The translations under genes were made by a program, and so were the position numbers. This document shows positions 25,885-34,091 of a stretch of DNA of 64,000 nt, in pieces (the stretch's first letter is position 1; the number at the start of each line of letters is the position of its first letter). A model generated the notes under the pieces. That model saw only the letters and a list, made by a program, of their open reading frames with translations. It had not been told where the DNA came from and did no database searches. The DNA lies in contig NZ_JAHLQL010000001.1 in NCBI RefSeq assembly GCF_018919175.1, forward strand, positions 62,001-126,000, read 5' to 3'. The DNA comes from Clostridium simiarum. Lineage in GTDB: Bacteria; Bacillota; Clostridia; Clostridiales; Clostridiaceae.

Positions 25885-26736
25885 ATGTTAGTTAATTTAA
25901 GTGAGGTTTTAAATAAAGCTAGGAAAGAGAAATATGCAGTTCCAGCCTTTGATTGTACAGAAGATGTATTAATAAGGACTATATTAGATACCGCAGAGGA
26001 AAAGAAGTCACCAGTTATATTAATGCTTCTAGAACATGATTTAAAAGGTAAGGGTATAGATTATATTACTTCTATGATAAAAGGTGTAGAAAGTAAGTAT
26101 AACATACCTATAGTTATGCATTTAGATCATGCTACAGATATAGATTTCATAAAAAAAGCAATAGATTATGGCTTTACTTCTGTAATGTACGATGGATCTA
26201 TGTTATCTTTCGAAGAAAACATAAAAAACACAAAAATTGTAGTGGATATGGCTAAAGGAAAAGGTGTTTCTGTAGAAGCAGAATTAGGGCATGTAGCAGG
26301 TAAAGAAATAGATGGTAGTTATGCAGGGGAAATGGCTTTAACTGAACCATCACAGGTTAAGGAATTTATAGATAGAACAGGAATTGATGCATTAGCAGTA
26401 TCCATAGGGACTTCTCATGGTGTATATGTATCCATGCCAAATTTAAATATAGAAAGATTAAGAGAAATAAATGAAATAAGTACTGTACCTTTAGTATTAC
26501 ATGGAGGTTCAGGAACTCCAGAGGATCAGGTTAAAGAAGCTATAGTAAATGGTATAACAAAAATTAATTTATATGCAGACTTAAGGATAGCTATGTTTAA
26601 AGGACTTAAGACTTCTTGTGAAACTCAAAAGAGAGTAGATCCTCTTCCAGATCAGGTATTTAAACCTGTAAAAGATGAGTTGAGAAAAACAATAATCGAA
26701 AAAATCGAACTTGCTATGTCACAAGACAAAATTTAG
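25885..26736 (+). CDS. Class II ketose-bisphosphate aldolase (FbaA/GatY family)
   Basis: 283 residues of the zinc-dependent class II aldolase family. Seen: 'KYAVPAFDC' at the N-terminus, zinc-ligand motif 'MHLDHATD', 'YDGSMLSFEENI' , 'VEAELGHVAGKE', 'SIGTSHGVY' and 'LHGGSGTPEDQV' with 'INLYADLR' near the end. These cleave fructose-1,6- or tagatose-1,6-bisphosphate (or ketose-1-phosphates) into dihydroxyacetone phosphate and an aldehyde. Placed after a ketose kinase, it is probably the pathway's cleavage step. GGAGGATTATAG site. Confidence 0.9.
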   Translation: MLVNLSEVLNKARKEKYAVPAFDCTEDVLIRTILDTAEEKKSPVILMLLEHDLKGKGIDYITSMIKGVESKYNIPIVMHLDHATDIDFIKKAIDYGFTSVMYDGSMLSFEENIKNTKIVVDMAKGKGVSVEAELGHVAGKEIDGSYAGEMALTEPSQVKEFIDRTGIDALAVSIGTSHGVYVSMPNLNIERLREINEISTVPLVLHGGSGTPEDQVKEAIVNGITKINLYADLRIAMFKGLKTSCETQKRVDPLPDQVFKPVKDELRKTIIEKIELAMSQDKI

Positions 26737-26745
26737 GAGGTAAAT

Positions 26746-27789
26746 ATGAAAATATTAGCTATAGGAGATAGATTTATACCAGGAAAAGTAATGTATTCAG
26801 GACTTTCTGAGTTAGAAAAGTATGGCTGTGAAATAGAAGTTAGAGAATGGGAACATCCTTCTTTAGAAGAGCTACAAGCAGACAATTTAATCATAGAGCA
26901 ACAAGGGCCTGAGGCAGTGAGCGTAGATGATAATTTATATAAAGGTATAGAAAACTTTGACATGCTTATAGTTCAATTTGCACCTATACCTAAAAAGGTA
27001 ATGGATTTAGGAAAGAAGTTAAAACTTATAGGAGTTCTTAGAGGAGGAACAGAAAATATAGATATTAAATATGCTGAAGAAAAGAATATAGCTGTTCTAA
27101 ACACTCCTGGAAGAAATGCTAGAGCTGTAGCAGAGTTTACTTTAGGTATGATATTATCTGAAGTTAGGAATATATCTAGATCTCACGCTGATTTAAAAAA
27201 ATGCATATGGAGAAAAGACTTCATTAATAGAGATAATATACCAGAATTGTATAATAAAAATGTTGGTATAGTGGGATTTGGAAAGATAGGTCAATTAGTT
27301 GCTACTTACCTTAAAGCCTTTGGAAGTAATATATCAGTATATGATCCTTATTTTCAAGATGAATTTGAAGGGGTAACATTTGTAGATTTAGAAAAATTGA
27401 TGAAAGAATCTGATATAGTAACTGTACATGCGAGACTTACAAAAGATACTTATCACATGATAGATAAAAAAATGATAGATTTAATGAAAGACACAGCTTA
27501 CTTAGTAAATACAGCAAGATCTGGGCTAGTAGATGAAAAAGCGTTAATAGAAGCTCTAAAAGAAAAGAAAATAGCAGGAGCTGCTTTAGATGTATTTGAT
27601 AAGGAACCTTTAGAAGAAAGCGATGAGATATTAAAATTAGATAATATAACCATAACATCCCATATGGCAGGTTCTACAAAAGATGCTTTTACTAATAGCC
27701 CTAAAATAATGTGTGATAATGTAATTAATCTAATAGAAGGTAAGGGTAAAGCACCTATAATAAATAATGTATCTATTAAATTAAAATAA
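26746..27789 (+). CDS. D-isomer-specific 2-hydroxyacid dehydrogenase
   Basis: 347 residues with the family's two-domain plan. The NAD-binding Rossmann motif is VGIVGFGKIG (residues ~180); catalytic Arg in 'VLRGGTENID', Glu in 'DVFDKEPLE', and His in 'ITSHMAGST'. Oxidises or reduces a D-2-hydroxyacid, perhaps disposing of the aldehyde-derived acid of the aldolase reaction, or acting on a sugar acid. Last gene of the EIIC operon, 9 bases after the aldolase, with AGGAGGTAAAT upstream. Confidence 0.88.
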   Translation: MKILAIGDRFIPGKVMYSGLSELEKYGCEIEVREWEHPSLEELQADNLIIEQQGPEAVSVDDNLYKGIENFDMLIVQFAPIPKKVMDLGKKLKLIGVLRGGTENIDIKYAEEKNIAVLNTPGRNARAVAEFTLGMILSEVRNISRSHADLKKCIWRKDFINRDNIPELYNKNVGIVGFGKIGQLVATYLKAFGSNISVYDPYFQDEFEGVTFVDLEKLMKESDIVTVHARLTKDTYHMIDKKMIDLMKDTAYLVNTARSGLVDEKALIEALKEKKIAGAALDVFDKEPLEESDEILKLDNITITSHMAGSTKDAFTNSPKIMCDNVINLIEGKGKAPIINNVSIKLK

Positions 27790-27900
27790 AAAAAATAATT
27801 ACTAATTGTATAGAGAACTATAATATATGAAAAATAATGCATTATAATGCCATCTCAACACAATGTAAATAATTAATAAAATTACACAAAAGGAAGCTTG

Positions 27901-27934
27901 AAAAGAGTTAGTTTAAACAACTAACTCTTTTTAT
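27901..27934 (+). terminator. Terminator of the EIIC-kinase operon
   Basis: AAAAGAGTTAGTT / AACTAACTCTTTT, 13-bp perfect stem with T-rich tail. The gene-free stretch 27790-28348 otherwise holds the Mrr remnant below. Confidence 0.85.
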
Positions 27935-28081
27935 TAATTTAGAGAGTATATTTAAGAAATAGAATTAAAGCTATACACTGAAATTTGTAATGTTTCATGA
28001 TAAATTGCATATATAAGAATTTCTGTTCCTTTATGTATTTAGATGTTAAAATAAATATATGTTAATGTAGAAATATGAGAG

Positions 28082-28284
28082 ATAATTTTATGTTTAGGTA
28101 TAATCATAACAACAGGTGTATTTTCAAGGGTAGTAATTAAAGGGGCAACAAGAGATGGTGCAATTCCTGTAGATTTAATAGATGGAAATGAGCTTGCGAA
28201 ACATTTAAAAAATTAGAGCCGGGTGTTTCAGTTAAAGTTGTAGAAAAAGTAATAATTAATGAAGAATGGTTTGAGAATATATAA
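28082..28284 (+). pseudogene. Remnant of an Mrr-type restriction endonuclease (C-terminal end)
   Basis: Read in frame from 28082: LGIIITTGVFSRVVIK, then GATRDGAIPVDLIDGNELAKH, ending at a stop near 28216. In the next frame the end continues EPGVSVKVVEKV and NEEWFENI to a stop at 28282-28284. This is the characteristic tail of Mrr enzymes (ITTGxFS...ATRDGxxPIDLIDGxEL). A single frameshift around 28210 and no upstream body show a decayed gene. Mrr enzymes cut modified foreign DNA. Confidence 0.82.
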
Positions 28285-28348
28285 AAATTATTAGAAAAAT
28301 CATGTTTGGAAAATATTGTACACTATATAAGATAAGGAGGGATTTTCT

Positions 28349-28783
28349 TTGATTAAGAAAAAATTTCAAATGCCCGTTGCCGTACACCTTTTGCTTATTA
28401 GGGAAGGTAAAATATTACTATTAAGAAGATTTAATACAGGATATGAAGATGGAAATTACAGTGTTGTAGCAGGACATTTAGATGGAGACGAAGATGTAAA
28501 GTCAGCAATGATAAGGGAAGCAATGGAAGAGGCAGGTATAGAGATTAAAGCAAATAATCTACAGATTGTAGGTGTTATGCATAGAAAATCAGAGGTTGAG
28601 AGAATAGATTTTTTTCTTGTAGCAGATTCATGGAATAATGAAATAGTAAATATGGAACCAGAAAAGTGTGATGATTTATCATGGTTTGAAATAGATAATC
28701 TTCCTTTTAATACTATACCATATATAAAAAAAGCGATAGAAAACTACATATCCGGTATACAATTTGATATTTATGGATGGTAA
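28349..28783 (+). CDS. Nudix hydrolase
   Basis: 144 residues with a Nudix box of correct spacing: G in AGHLDGDE, then REAMEEAGI (GX5EX7REUXEEXGU). Hydrolyses a nucleoside diphosphate linked to another group, typically a damaged or excess nucleotide; the substrate is not set by sequence. Start is TTG at 28349 with AAGGAGGG 7 bases upstream. It sits just after the Mrr remnant and ends at a terminator, so it is a single gene. Confidence 0.88.
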   Translation: MIKKKFQMPVAVHLLLIREGKILLLRRFNTGYEDGNYSVVAGHLDGDEDVKSAMIREAMEEAGIEIKANNLQIVGVMHRKSEVERIDFFLVADSWNNEIVNMEPEKCDDLSWFEIDNLPFNTIPYIKKAIENYISGIQFDIYGW

Positions 28784-28858
28784 AATTCATTGAATAGTGG
28801 GGTTGTTTTTATATATTTTTAATTCATAATGTTTATATTTTGTGAGTTGATGTATGTA

Positions 28859-28887
28859 GGGAAGTAACATTAGTTACCCCTTTTTTT
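28859..28887 (+). terminator. Terminator of the Nudix gene
   Basis: GGGAAGTAAC / GTTACCCC stem followed by T7. Confidence 0.75.
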
Positions 28888-28905
28888 ATACAGAGTCTAA
28901 AATAA

Positions 28906-28932
28906 ATATCCACCCGTAAAAGGGGTGGATAT
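28906..28932 (-). terminator. Terminator of the DUF2975-XRE-DUF3955 operon
   Basis: ATATCCACCC / GGGTGGATAT, 10-bp perfect stem; for leftward transcription it is followed by TTTATTTTA. Confidence 0.75.
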
Positions 28933-28958
28933 ACTTTGTTTATAACTAATTATAAGAA

Positions 28959-29180
28959 TTAGTTGTTGCTATGTTTTTTAGATTTATAAAAGAATGGACA
29001 TACTTTAACTATTAAGGCTGAAATTGCCGCAATCAAGGCAAATAACCAAAACATTGGTATTAAGAAAAAGGGCTCTATTAGAGTACCATCTGGAGCAACT
29101 TTAGAACCGATAATTCCATAAGCAGCTATACAACCAAAAGATATAATAAGTGATATTAAAGAAAAAGTATATTTTTTCAT
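28959..29180 (-). CDS. DUF3955 membrane protein
   Basis: 73 residues, two membrane helices around a conserved 'IGSKVAPDGTLIEPFFLIPMF' type core that I recognise as DUF3955. Function unknown. The last gene of a three-gene minus-strand operon with an XRE regulator and a DUF2975 protein. RBS GGGAGGAAACC before the ATG. Confidence 0.8.
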   Translation of the reverse strand: MKKYTFSLISLIISFGCIAAYGIIGSKVAPDGTLIEPFFLIPMFWLFALIAAISALIVKVCPFFYKSKKHSNN

Positions 29181-29246
29181 AAAGGTTTCCTCCCATTTAA
29201 TTAAGTTAATTTATTTTAATTTTATTTTATTTGCAAAATAGAGATA

Positions 29247-29471
29247 TTATTTTAATCTATCATCATTGTCATCTGCATACTCTAAAATATCCCCAGGCTG
29301 ACAATCTAAAATTTTGCATAAGGATTCTAGTGTAGAAAAACGAATTGCTTTTGCTTTACTATTTTTTAAAATAGAGAGATTAGCCATAGTAATTCCCATT
29401 TTTTCTGAAAGTTCTGTAGAATTAATTTTTCTTTTAGCCATCATTACATCAAGATTCACTATAATCGGCAT
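29247..29471 (-). CDS. XRE-type helix-turn-helix regulator (YozG-like)
   Basis: 74 residues, almost entirely a Cro/C1-type HTH: 'MMAKRKINSTELSEKMGITM' with recognition region 'ANLSILKNSKAKAIRFSTLE' and 'LCKILDCQPGDIL'. This compact type is commonly paired with DUF2975 membrane proteins, as here (14 bases between genes), and is thought to control its own operon in response to the membrane partner; that is inference. AGAAAGGAAT site. Confidence 0.88.
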   Translation of the reverse strand: MPIIVNLDVMMAKRKINSTELSEKMGITMANLSILKNSKAKAIRFSTLESLCKILDCQPGDILEYADDNDDRLK

Positions 29472-29485
29472 AGTAACATTCCTTT

Positions 29486-29974
29486 CTAAATTGTTTCATC
29501 ATTTTCTTCCTTGATTTTTATGGCTATTTCAAATAATTGGGATAATACTATGCATAAAAATCCTATTGTCAAACAAATTATAGTCAATGCAGCAATTGGT
29601 AAGCCTAAAGGAATATTTTTAAAGCCTGCTATTGAATAATCTAAATATTTTTCACACCCTATAATAAGAAGCAATTCCATAAAAGAGCACATAGAAATAA
29701 TTTTTAATGATTTAACACTTTCTATAGAAAAAGGATTATTCTTAACCACCAAATCGCAAAGTTTTTTTAACTTAAATAGAGCCATTATATAAGGAACCCC
29801 AAGTAAATAAAGGCAAGTAGAGATTGTTACAACTAATTCATGGTTTGTCATAGAATAATGATTTTTTAAAAATGCTTTAATAATAAGTGGATTTGCTAAA
29901 TAAAAAATGCATGTAATAGAAATTCCTAAGATCACAATTATATTTAAAACTTTAGGAATAAAATTATTTTTCAC
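29486..29974 (-). CDS. DUF2975 membrane protein
   Basis: 162 residues with four predicted membrane segments (~10-30, 47-67, 93-110, 125-150) and a 'FSIESVKSLKIISMCSF' stretch typical of DUF2975. Function unproved; the family is usually encoded beside a small XRE regulator. First gene of this minus-strand operon. Ribosome site is poor (GAGGTTGATAG), and the upstream stretch 29975-30200 is AT-rich, probably carrying its promoter. Confidence 0.85.
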   Translation of the reverse strand: MKNNFIPKVLNIIVILGISITCIFYLANPLIIKAFLKNHYSMTNHELVVTISTCLYLLGVPYIMALFKLKKLCDLVVKNNPFSIESVKSLKIISMCSFMELLLIIGCEKYLDYSIAGFKNIPLGLPIAALTIICLTIGFLCIVLSQLFEIAIKIKEENDETI

Positions 29975-30202
29975 ACTATCAACCTCAATTCTTTTATTAT
30001 TTAATATTAATACCTCTAATATTGATAATAATAAATTATTTATCGTTTGTCAATAAATAATTTAATTAATTCGATATATATTTATCTTTTTAAGGTCTAA
30101 TAAATATAATTTCTTATAGCTATATTTAGAATAGAAGGAGTTTATTTAATAATGATTTTTATGGCATAATATTCTTATATTTATGATAGAATAGTAATTT
30201 AA

Positions 30203-30307
30203 TGCATAATTAAAATAGTTTATATAAAAAAATATGGATTTGTGGAAGATGAACCTGTAACGGAATTCAAATATTCTAATCAGAAATTTATTTTACATAA
30301 AAAATAA
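30203..30307 (+). pseudogene. Remnant of a GNAT acetyltransferase
   Basis: An open stretch reading IKKYGFVEDEPVTEFK then YSNQKFILHKK and a stop at 30305-30307; an in-frame stop at 30200-30202 precedes it. The 'YxKYGFVE' motif and a short C-terminal beta strand match the end of a GNAT acetyltransferase. No start or ribosome site. The rest of 29975-30456 shows no gene. Confidence 0.6.
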
Positions 30308-30456
30308 ATAAGATCTATTAATCGCCATTATTGCTATGTTATGAAATTATAAGATGTTAAAGTAAAATGGCATTTAGAAATCATGTAAATTAGATTTAGA
30401 TTAGACGGATTCTACGTGATATATATATATAATGAAGTAAAAAGGTGGTAATAATA

Positions 30457-31227
30457 ATGGTATATGCAAAAGACATATTAGATGAAATTGTAAGTTGCTA
30501 CCATGACATTTTAAAGGATAATCTCATTGGTATTTATGTACATGGATCCTTGGCAATGAATTGCTTTAATCCTGATATCAGTGACATTGATTTTTTAATG
30601 GTAGTAAAAGAAAACATAGATTTTAAAGAGAAGAGAGAATTAATAGAAGTGCTACTGAAGTTATCCCAAAATGCTCCACAAAAAGGCTTTGAGATGAGCA
30701 TTCTATTGGAGGAGGATGTAAAACATTTTAAATATCCAACACCATTTATTTTACATTTCTCCAATGATCATAAGGAAAGATATCAAAGGGACTGTAGTTA
30801 TATCTGTGAAAATGGAGAAGATACTGATTTGGCTGCACACATTACAATCACTATTTCAAGAGGCATTTGCTTGTTTGGAAAACCAATAAAAGATACATTT
30901 CAACCTGTTCCACCCAAATATTATATAGAATCAATTATAAATGATATTGTAAATGTAAAAGAAGAAATAACCAATTCACCAATATATTTTACTCTAAACC
31001 TTTGTAGAGTTTTATATTATCTTAAGGAAGGAGCCATATGCTCTAAAAAAGAAGGGGGAGAATGGGCATATTCTTATGTAGCTACACAATATGGTGAAGT
31101 TATAAAAGAAGCCTTATTAGCCTATAAAAATGGAAGTAGTATTAGTTGTAACTCTGAATTATTAATTGATTTTGCGGATTTTATGATAAGGGAAATTAGT
31201 TTAATTCATAATATCTTTATTTCATAA
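30457..31227 (+). CDS. Aminoglycoside-adenylyltransferase-like nucleotidyltransferase
   Basis: 256 residues. N-terminal nucleotidyltransferase motif 'GIYVHGSLAMNCFNPDISDIDF' splits as GS...SDIDF, with the two metal-binding aspartates of the DNA polymerase beta fold. The C-terminal helical region resembles DUF4111 of AadA/ANT(3'')(9) enzymes ('NLCRVLYYLKEGAICSKKEG', 'EWAYSYV'). These adenylylate streptomycin or spectinomycin; whether this one does is unknown. ATG at 30457 follows AAAGGTGG; the GTG 12 bases earlier lies inside that site. Resistance function not claimed. Confidence 0.8.
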   Translation: MVYAKDILDEIVSCYHDILKDNLIGIYVHGSLAMNCFNPDISDIDFLMVVKENIDFKEKRELIEVLLKLSQNAPQKGFEMSILLEEDVKHFKYPTPFILHFSNDHKERYQRDCSYICENGEDTDLAAHITITISRGICLFGKPIKDTFQPVPPKYYIESIINDIVNVKEEITNSPIYFTLNLCRVLYYLKEGAICSKKEGGEWAYSYVATQYGEVIKEALLAYKNGSSISCNSELLIDFADFMIREISLIHNIFIS

Positions 31228-31406
31228 TAGTTGTAATTTTAGATAGGTTTTTTTGAAAGGATATTAATAATATTAACCAGAGGATGAATTAAATTTTAGG
31301 CATAGTACTTTTAAGGGAAACTTTTATAGGTTAGTTCACATGAGAAAATAGTATGTTATGATTTAAGGGTGAAGATTGGTAATTCAAAAGGATAAGGAGA
31401 ATAAAA

Positions 31407-31964
31407 ATGGATTTTAAAAAAGTACTAAAAGAATTTCCTGTAATAGAAAGTGAAAAAATTAGATTAAGACAATTAAGATTAGAAGATGCTCCTGAATTAG
31501 TAAAATACTATTCAAATAAAAATGTACATGCCTATCTTGACTGGAACGGTCCTGAAACATTAGAGAAAGGTTATGAAGTTATAAAAATATGGAATAGAGG
31601 CTTTAATGATGGATGGATTATTCGTTTTGCAATAGCAGATAAAGTAACAGATAAAATTATTGGGACTATATTTTTAAGTGAATTTCAAGGTAAAAGGGCT
31701 GAAATTGGATATGAATTATCAGAAAATTACTGGGGTCAAGGAATTATGTCTGAAGCAATGCAGAAAGTATTATCATTAGGATTTAACCAATTGGATTTAG
31801 TAAGAATTCAAGCCTTTGTTTGTGGTGAAAATATAGCTTCAAAAGAAATATTGAAAAAGTTTAACTTCAAAGAGGAAGGATATTTAAGGCAATTTGAATG
31901 TCATAGTGTTACTGGAGAGTGTAAAGATATGTATGTTTATGCTTTGTTAAATACGGAATTTTAG
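31407..31964 (+). CDS. GNAT acetyltransferase, RimJ/RimL type
   Basis: 185 residues. 'KIRLRQLRLEDAPELVKYYS' start, acetyl-CoA loop region 'AEIGYELSENYWGQGIMSEA' and C-terminal 'IQAFVCGENIASKEILKKF' with 'GYLRQFE' are those of RimJ-like N-acetyltransferases, which acetylate ribosomal protein N-termini or small molecules. Substrate unknown. AAGGAGAATAAAA site. Single gene. Confidence 0.88.
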   Translation: MDFKKVLKEFPVIESEKIRLRQLRLEDAPELVKYYSNKNVHAYLDWNGPETLEKGYEVIKIWNRGFNDGWIIRFAIADKVTDKIIGTIFLSEFQGKRAEIGYELSENYWGQGIMSEAMQKVLSLGFNQLDLVRIQAFVCGENIASKEILKKFNFKEEGYLRQFECHSVTGECKDMYVYALLNTEF

Positions 31965-32109
31965 AAGGAATATATAGATTTAGCCATGGTAGTCACAGGA
32001 TAAATTTAAAAAGGAAACTTATATTCATACATATCGTTGTATAGTTTCTTCATAAGTAAACCTAAGTTAAAACAAAGATTCTTATTATGAAGTTAATTGA
32101 AAGTAAATA

Positions 32110-32146
32110 AAAAGGTGTTAGTCTTTGAGAGATAGCACTTTTTTAT
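32110..32146 (+). terminator. Imperfect terminator hairpin
   Basis: AAAAAGGTGttAGTCT pairs imperfectly with AGATaGCACTTTTTT, ending in a T-run. Probably ends the preceding transcripts before the helicase gene. Confidence 0.5.
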
Positions 32147-32241
32147 TTGCTTTTATTTTAAAGATTTAAATTAAAATAGATTATTAGGAGATAATAGATT
32201 ATAATGTAAATCTATAAAGTTATGTATGGAGTTGAAATATT

Positions 32242-33687
32242 ATGGATAAATCAAATTTTGAAAATTTAGGTATAAGTGAAGAAGTTCTAAAATCTTTAAA
32301 TAAGTTAGGTTTTGAAAGACCCTCAGATGTTCAAAGGATGGTTATACCTATAGCCTTTGAAGATAAAGATATAATAGTTAAAGCTCAAACGGGAAGTGGT
32401 AAGACAGCAGCTTTTGCTATTCCCTTTTGTGAAAAAATAGAGTTAGAAGAAAGACTACCCCAGGTTTTAGTTCTTACACCAACTAGAGAACTAGCCATAC
32501 AGGTAAAGGAAGATATATTTAACATAGGAAGATTTAAAAGAGTGAGACCTGTAGCTATTTTTGGTAAACAACCTATGAATACTCAAAAGATAGAATTAAA
32601 GCAAAGAGTTCATGTTATTGTTGGAACACCTGGAAGAACTCTAGATCATATTCAAAAGGGAAATATAAATTTAAAGGGTATAAAATACTTGGTTATTGAT
32701 GAGGCAGATGAAATGCTTAATATGGGTTTTATAGATCAGGTGGAATCAATTATAAAGCTTTTGCCTAAGGACAGAATAACCATGTTATTTTCTGCAACTA
32801 TAGAAGATAAAATAGAAGAATTATGTGGTAAATATATGATCAATCCTGTGAAAATTGAAGTTACTCCAGAGAGTTTAACCACAGAGACTATTGAGCAGGT
32901 TTATTATGAAGTTGAAGAAGAGAAAAAATCCTTACTTCTTAACAAAATAATATATACAGAAAGACCTGTTAGTTCTATTATATTCTGCAATACAAAAGAG
33001 GCTGTAGATAAGTTAGTTGGAAAAATGAAAAACAAAGGGTATTCCTGTGAGGGATTACATGGAGGAATGGAGCAAAAGGATAGGTTAAATGCAATGGAAA
33101 GCTTTAGAAAAGGAGAGTTTAAGTTTCTTATTGCCACAGATGTAGCTGCAAGAGGCATAAGTGTAGAACATGTTAGCCATGTAATTAACTATGACGTGCC
33201 CATGGAAAAAGAAGGCTATGTCCATAGAATTGGAAGGACAGGAAGGGCTGGAAATAAGGGGAAATCCATTACTTTTGTATCCAAAAGAGAGTTTAAGTTT
33301 TTAGAAACTATTGAAGAATACATAGGTCTAAAAATTCCTCATGGAAATATTCCATCTAATGAAGAGGTAGAAGAGGGAAAGAGAATATATGATAAAGAAA
33401 AAGGGATTAAACCAAAAATAAAGCCTCATAAAAGTGTAGAGCTAAACAAGGGGATTACTAAAATACATATTAACGCTGGTAAAAAGAAAAAAATAAGAGC
33501 TTTAGATATTGTAGGAACTATCACAAGTATTGAAGGAATAAATCCAGAGGATGTTGGAATCATCGATATTCAAGAAGGATTTTCTTATGTGGATATACTA
33601 CATGGAAAGGGAAATTTAGTATTGAAGTCTTTAGAGAAGAAAACTATAAAAGGGAAAACTGTAAGAGTACAAAGAGCTATGAAATGA
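32242..33687 (+). CDS. dbpA: DEAD-box RNA helicase, DbpA/YxiN type
   Basis: 481 residues. Q-motif FERPSDVQ, Walker A AQTGSGKT, PTREL, TPGR, DEAD (VIDEADEM), SAT, and motif VI HRIGRTGRAG are all intact. From about residue 405 a C-terminal DbpA RNA-binding domain appears ('KIHINAGKKKKIRALDIVGT', 'DVGIIDIQEGFSYVDIL'). DbpA proteins bind 23S rRNA hairpin 92 and assist large-subunit assembly. The RNA-binding tail supports the name over general CshA-type helicases. ATG with weak site GGAGTTGAAATATT. A modular repeat follows immediately. Confidence 0.88.
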   Translation: MDKSNFENLGISEEVLKSLNKLGFERPSDVQRMVIPIAFEDKDIIVKAQTGSGKTAAFAIPFCEKIELEERLPQVLVLTPTRELAIQVKEDIFNIGRFKRVRPVAIFGKQPMNTQKIELKQRVHVIVGTPGRTLDHIQKGNINLKGIKYLVIDEADEMLNMGFIDQVESIIKLLPKDRITMLFSATIEDKIEELCGKYMINPVKIEVTPESLTTETIEQVYYEVEEEKKSLLLNKIIYTERPVSSIIFCNTKEAVDKLVGKMKNKGYSCEGLHGGMEQKDRLNAMESFRKGEFKFLIATDVAARGISVEHVSHVINYDVPMEKEGYVHRIGRTGRAGNKGKSITFVSKREFKFLETIEEYIGLKIPHGNIPSNEEVEEGKRIYDKEKGIKPKIKPHKSVELNKGITKIHINAGKKKKIRALDIVGTITSIEGINPEDVGIIDIQEGFSYVDILHGKGNLVLKSLEKKTIKGKTVRVQRAMK

Positions 33688-33689
33688 TT

Positions 33690-33878
33690 GAAAGGCTTAG
33701 GTGGAGTTTCCATATGAGGAATTCCTCACGCTCCATCTGAGACTTAGAAGAACTTAAGAAGATATCCCAAATCCATGATTTGGTGATAGTCGGTTAAGCA
33801 GATACCCAAACCTATGGATTGTTGGCAGTCGCTTACTCTTCGAGTACCATCTGAATTTATGAAGATGAGTTTCCTATA
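33690..33878. repeat. Modular intergenic hairpin repeat, copy 3
   Basis: Starts 3 bases after dbpA. Module B at 33691-33755 (CTTAGGTGGAGTTTCC ... GCTCCATCTGAGACTTAG AAGAACTTAAG), then hairpin units CAAATCcatGATTTG and CAAACCtatGGATTG, then an ACCATCT...AGATGAGT module ending TTTCCT at about 33875. Same order as copies 1, 2 and 4. 33879-34091 shows nothing I can name. Confidence 0.8.
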
Positions 33879-34091
33879 TAACAAGACTATAACTTATATT
33901 AGACTTAACCTAATTTGCAAGTAAAGATTCGTAAATCAGAGTTAAAGAGATATAAAGTGAAAGTATAATTGCAATTTATCTTGAATTTAATTAGTAGAAG
34001 GACTATAATTAAATTGATGAAAGTTTTCATTCATTATTATTAATAATAAAAGATAATGAAGCAATTTTTAATTCAACTGGGGGTAAGTTTT

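Noticed and set aside
30457..31227. Proven spectinomycin/streptomycin resistance gene
   Set aside because: Fold and motifs match adenylyltransferases, but resistance cannot be read from sequence alone.
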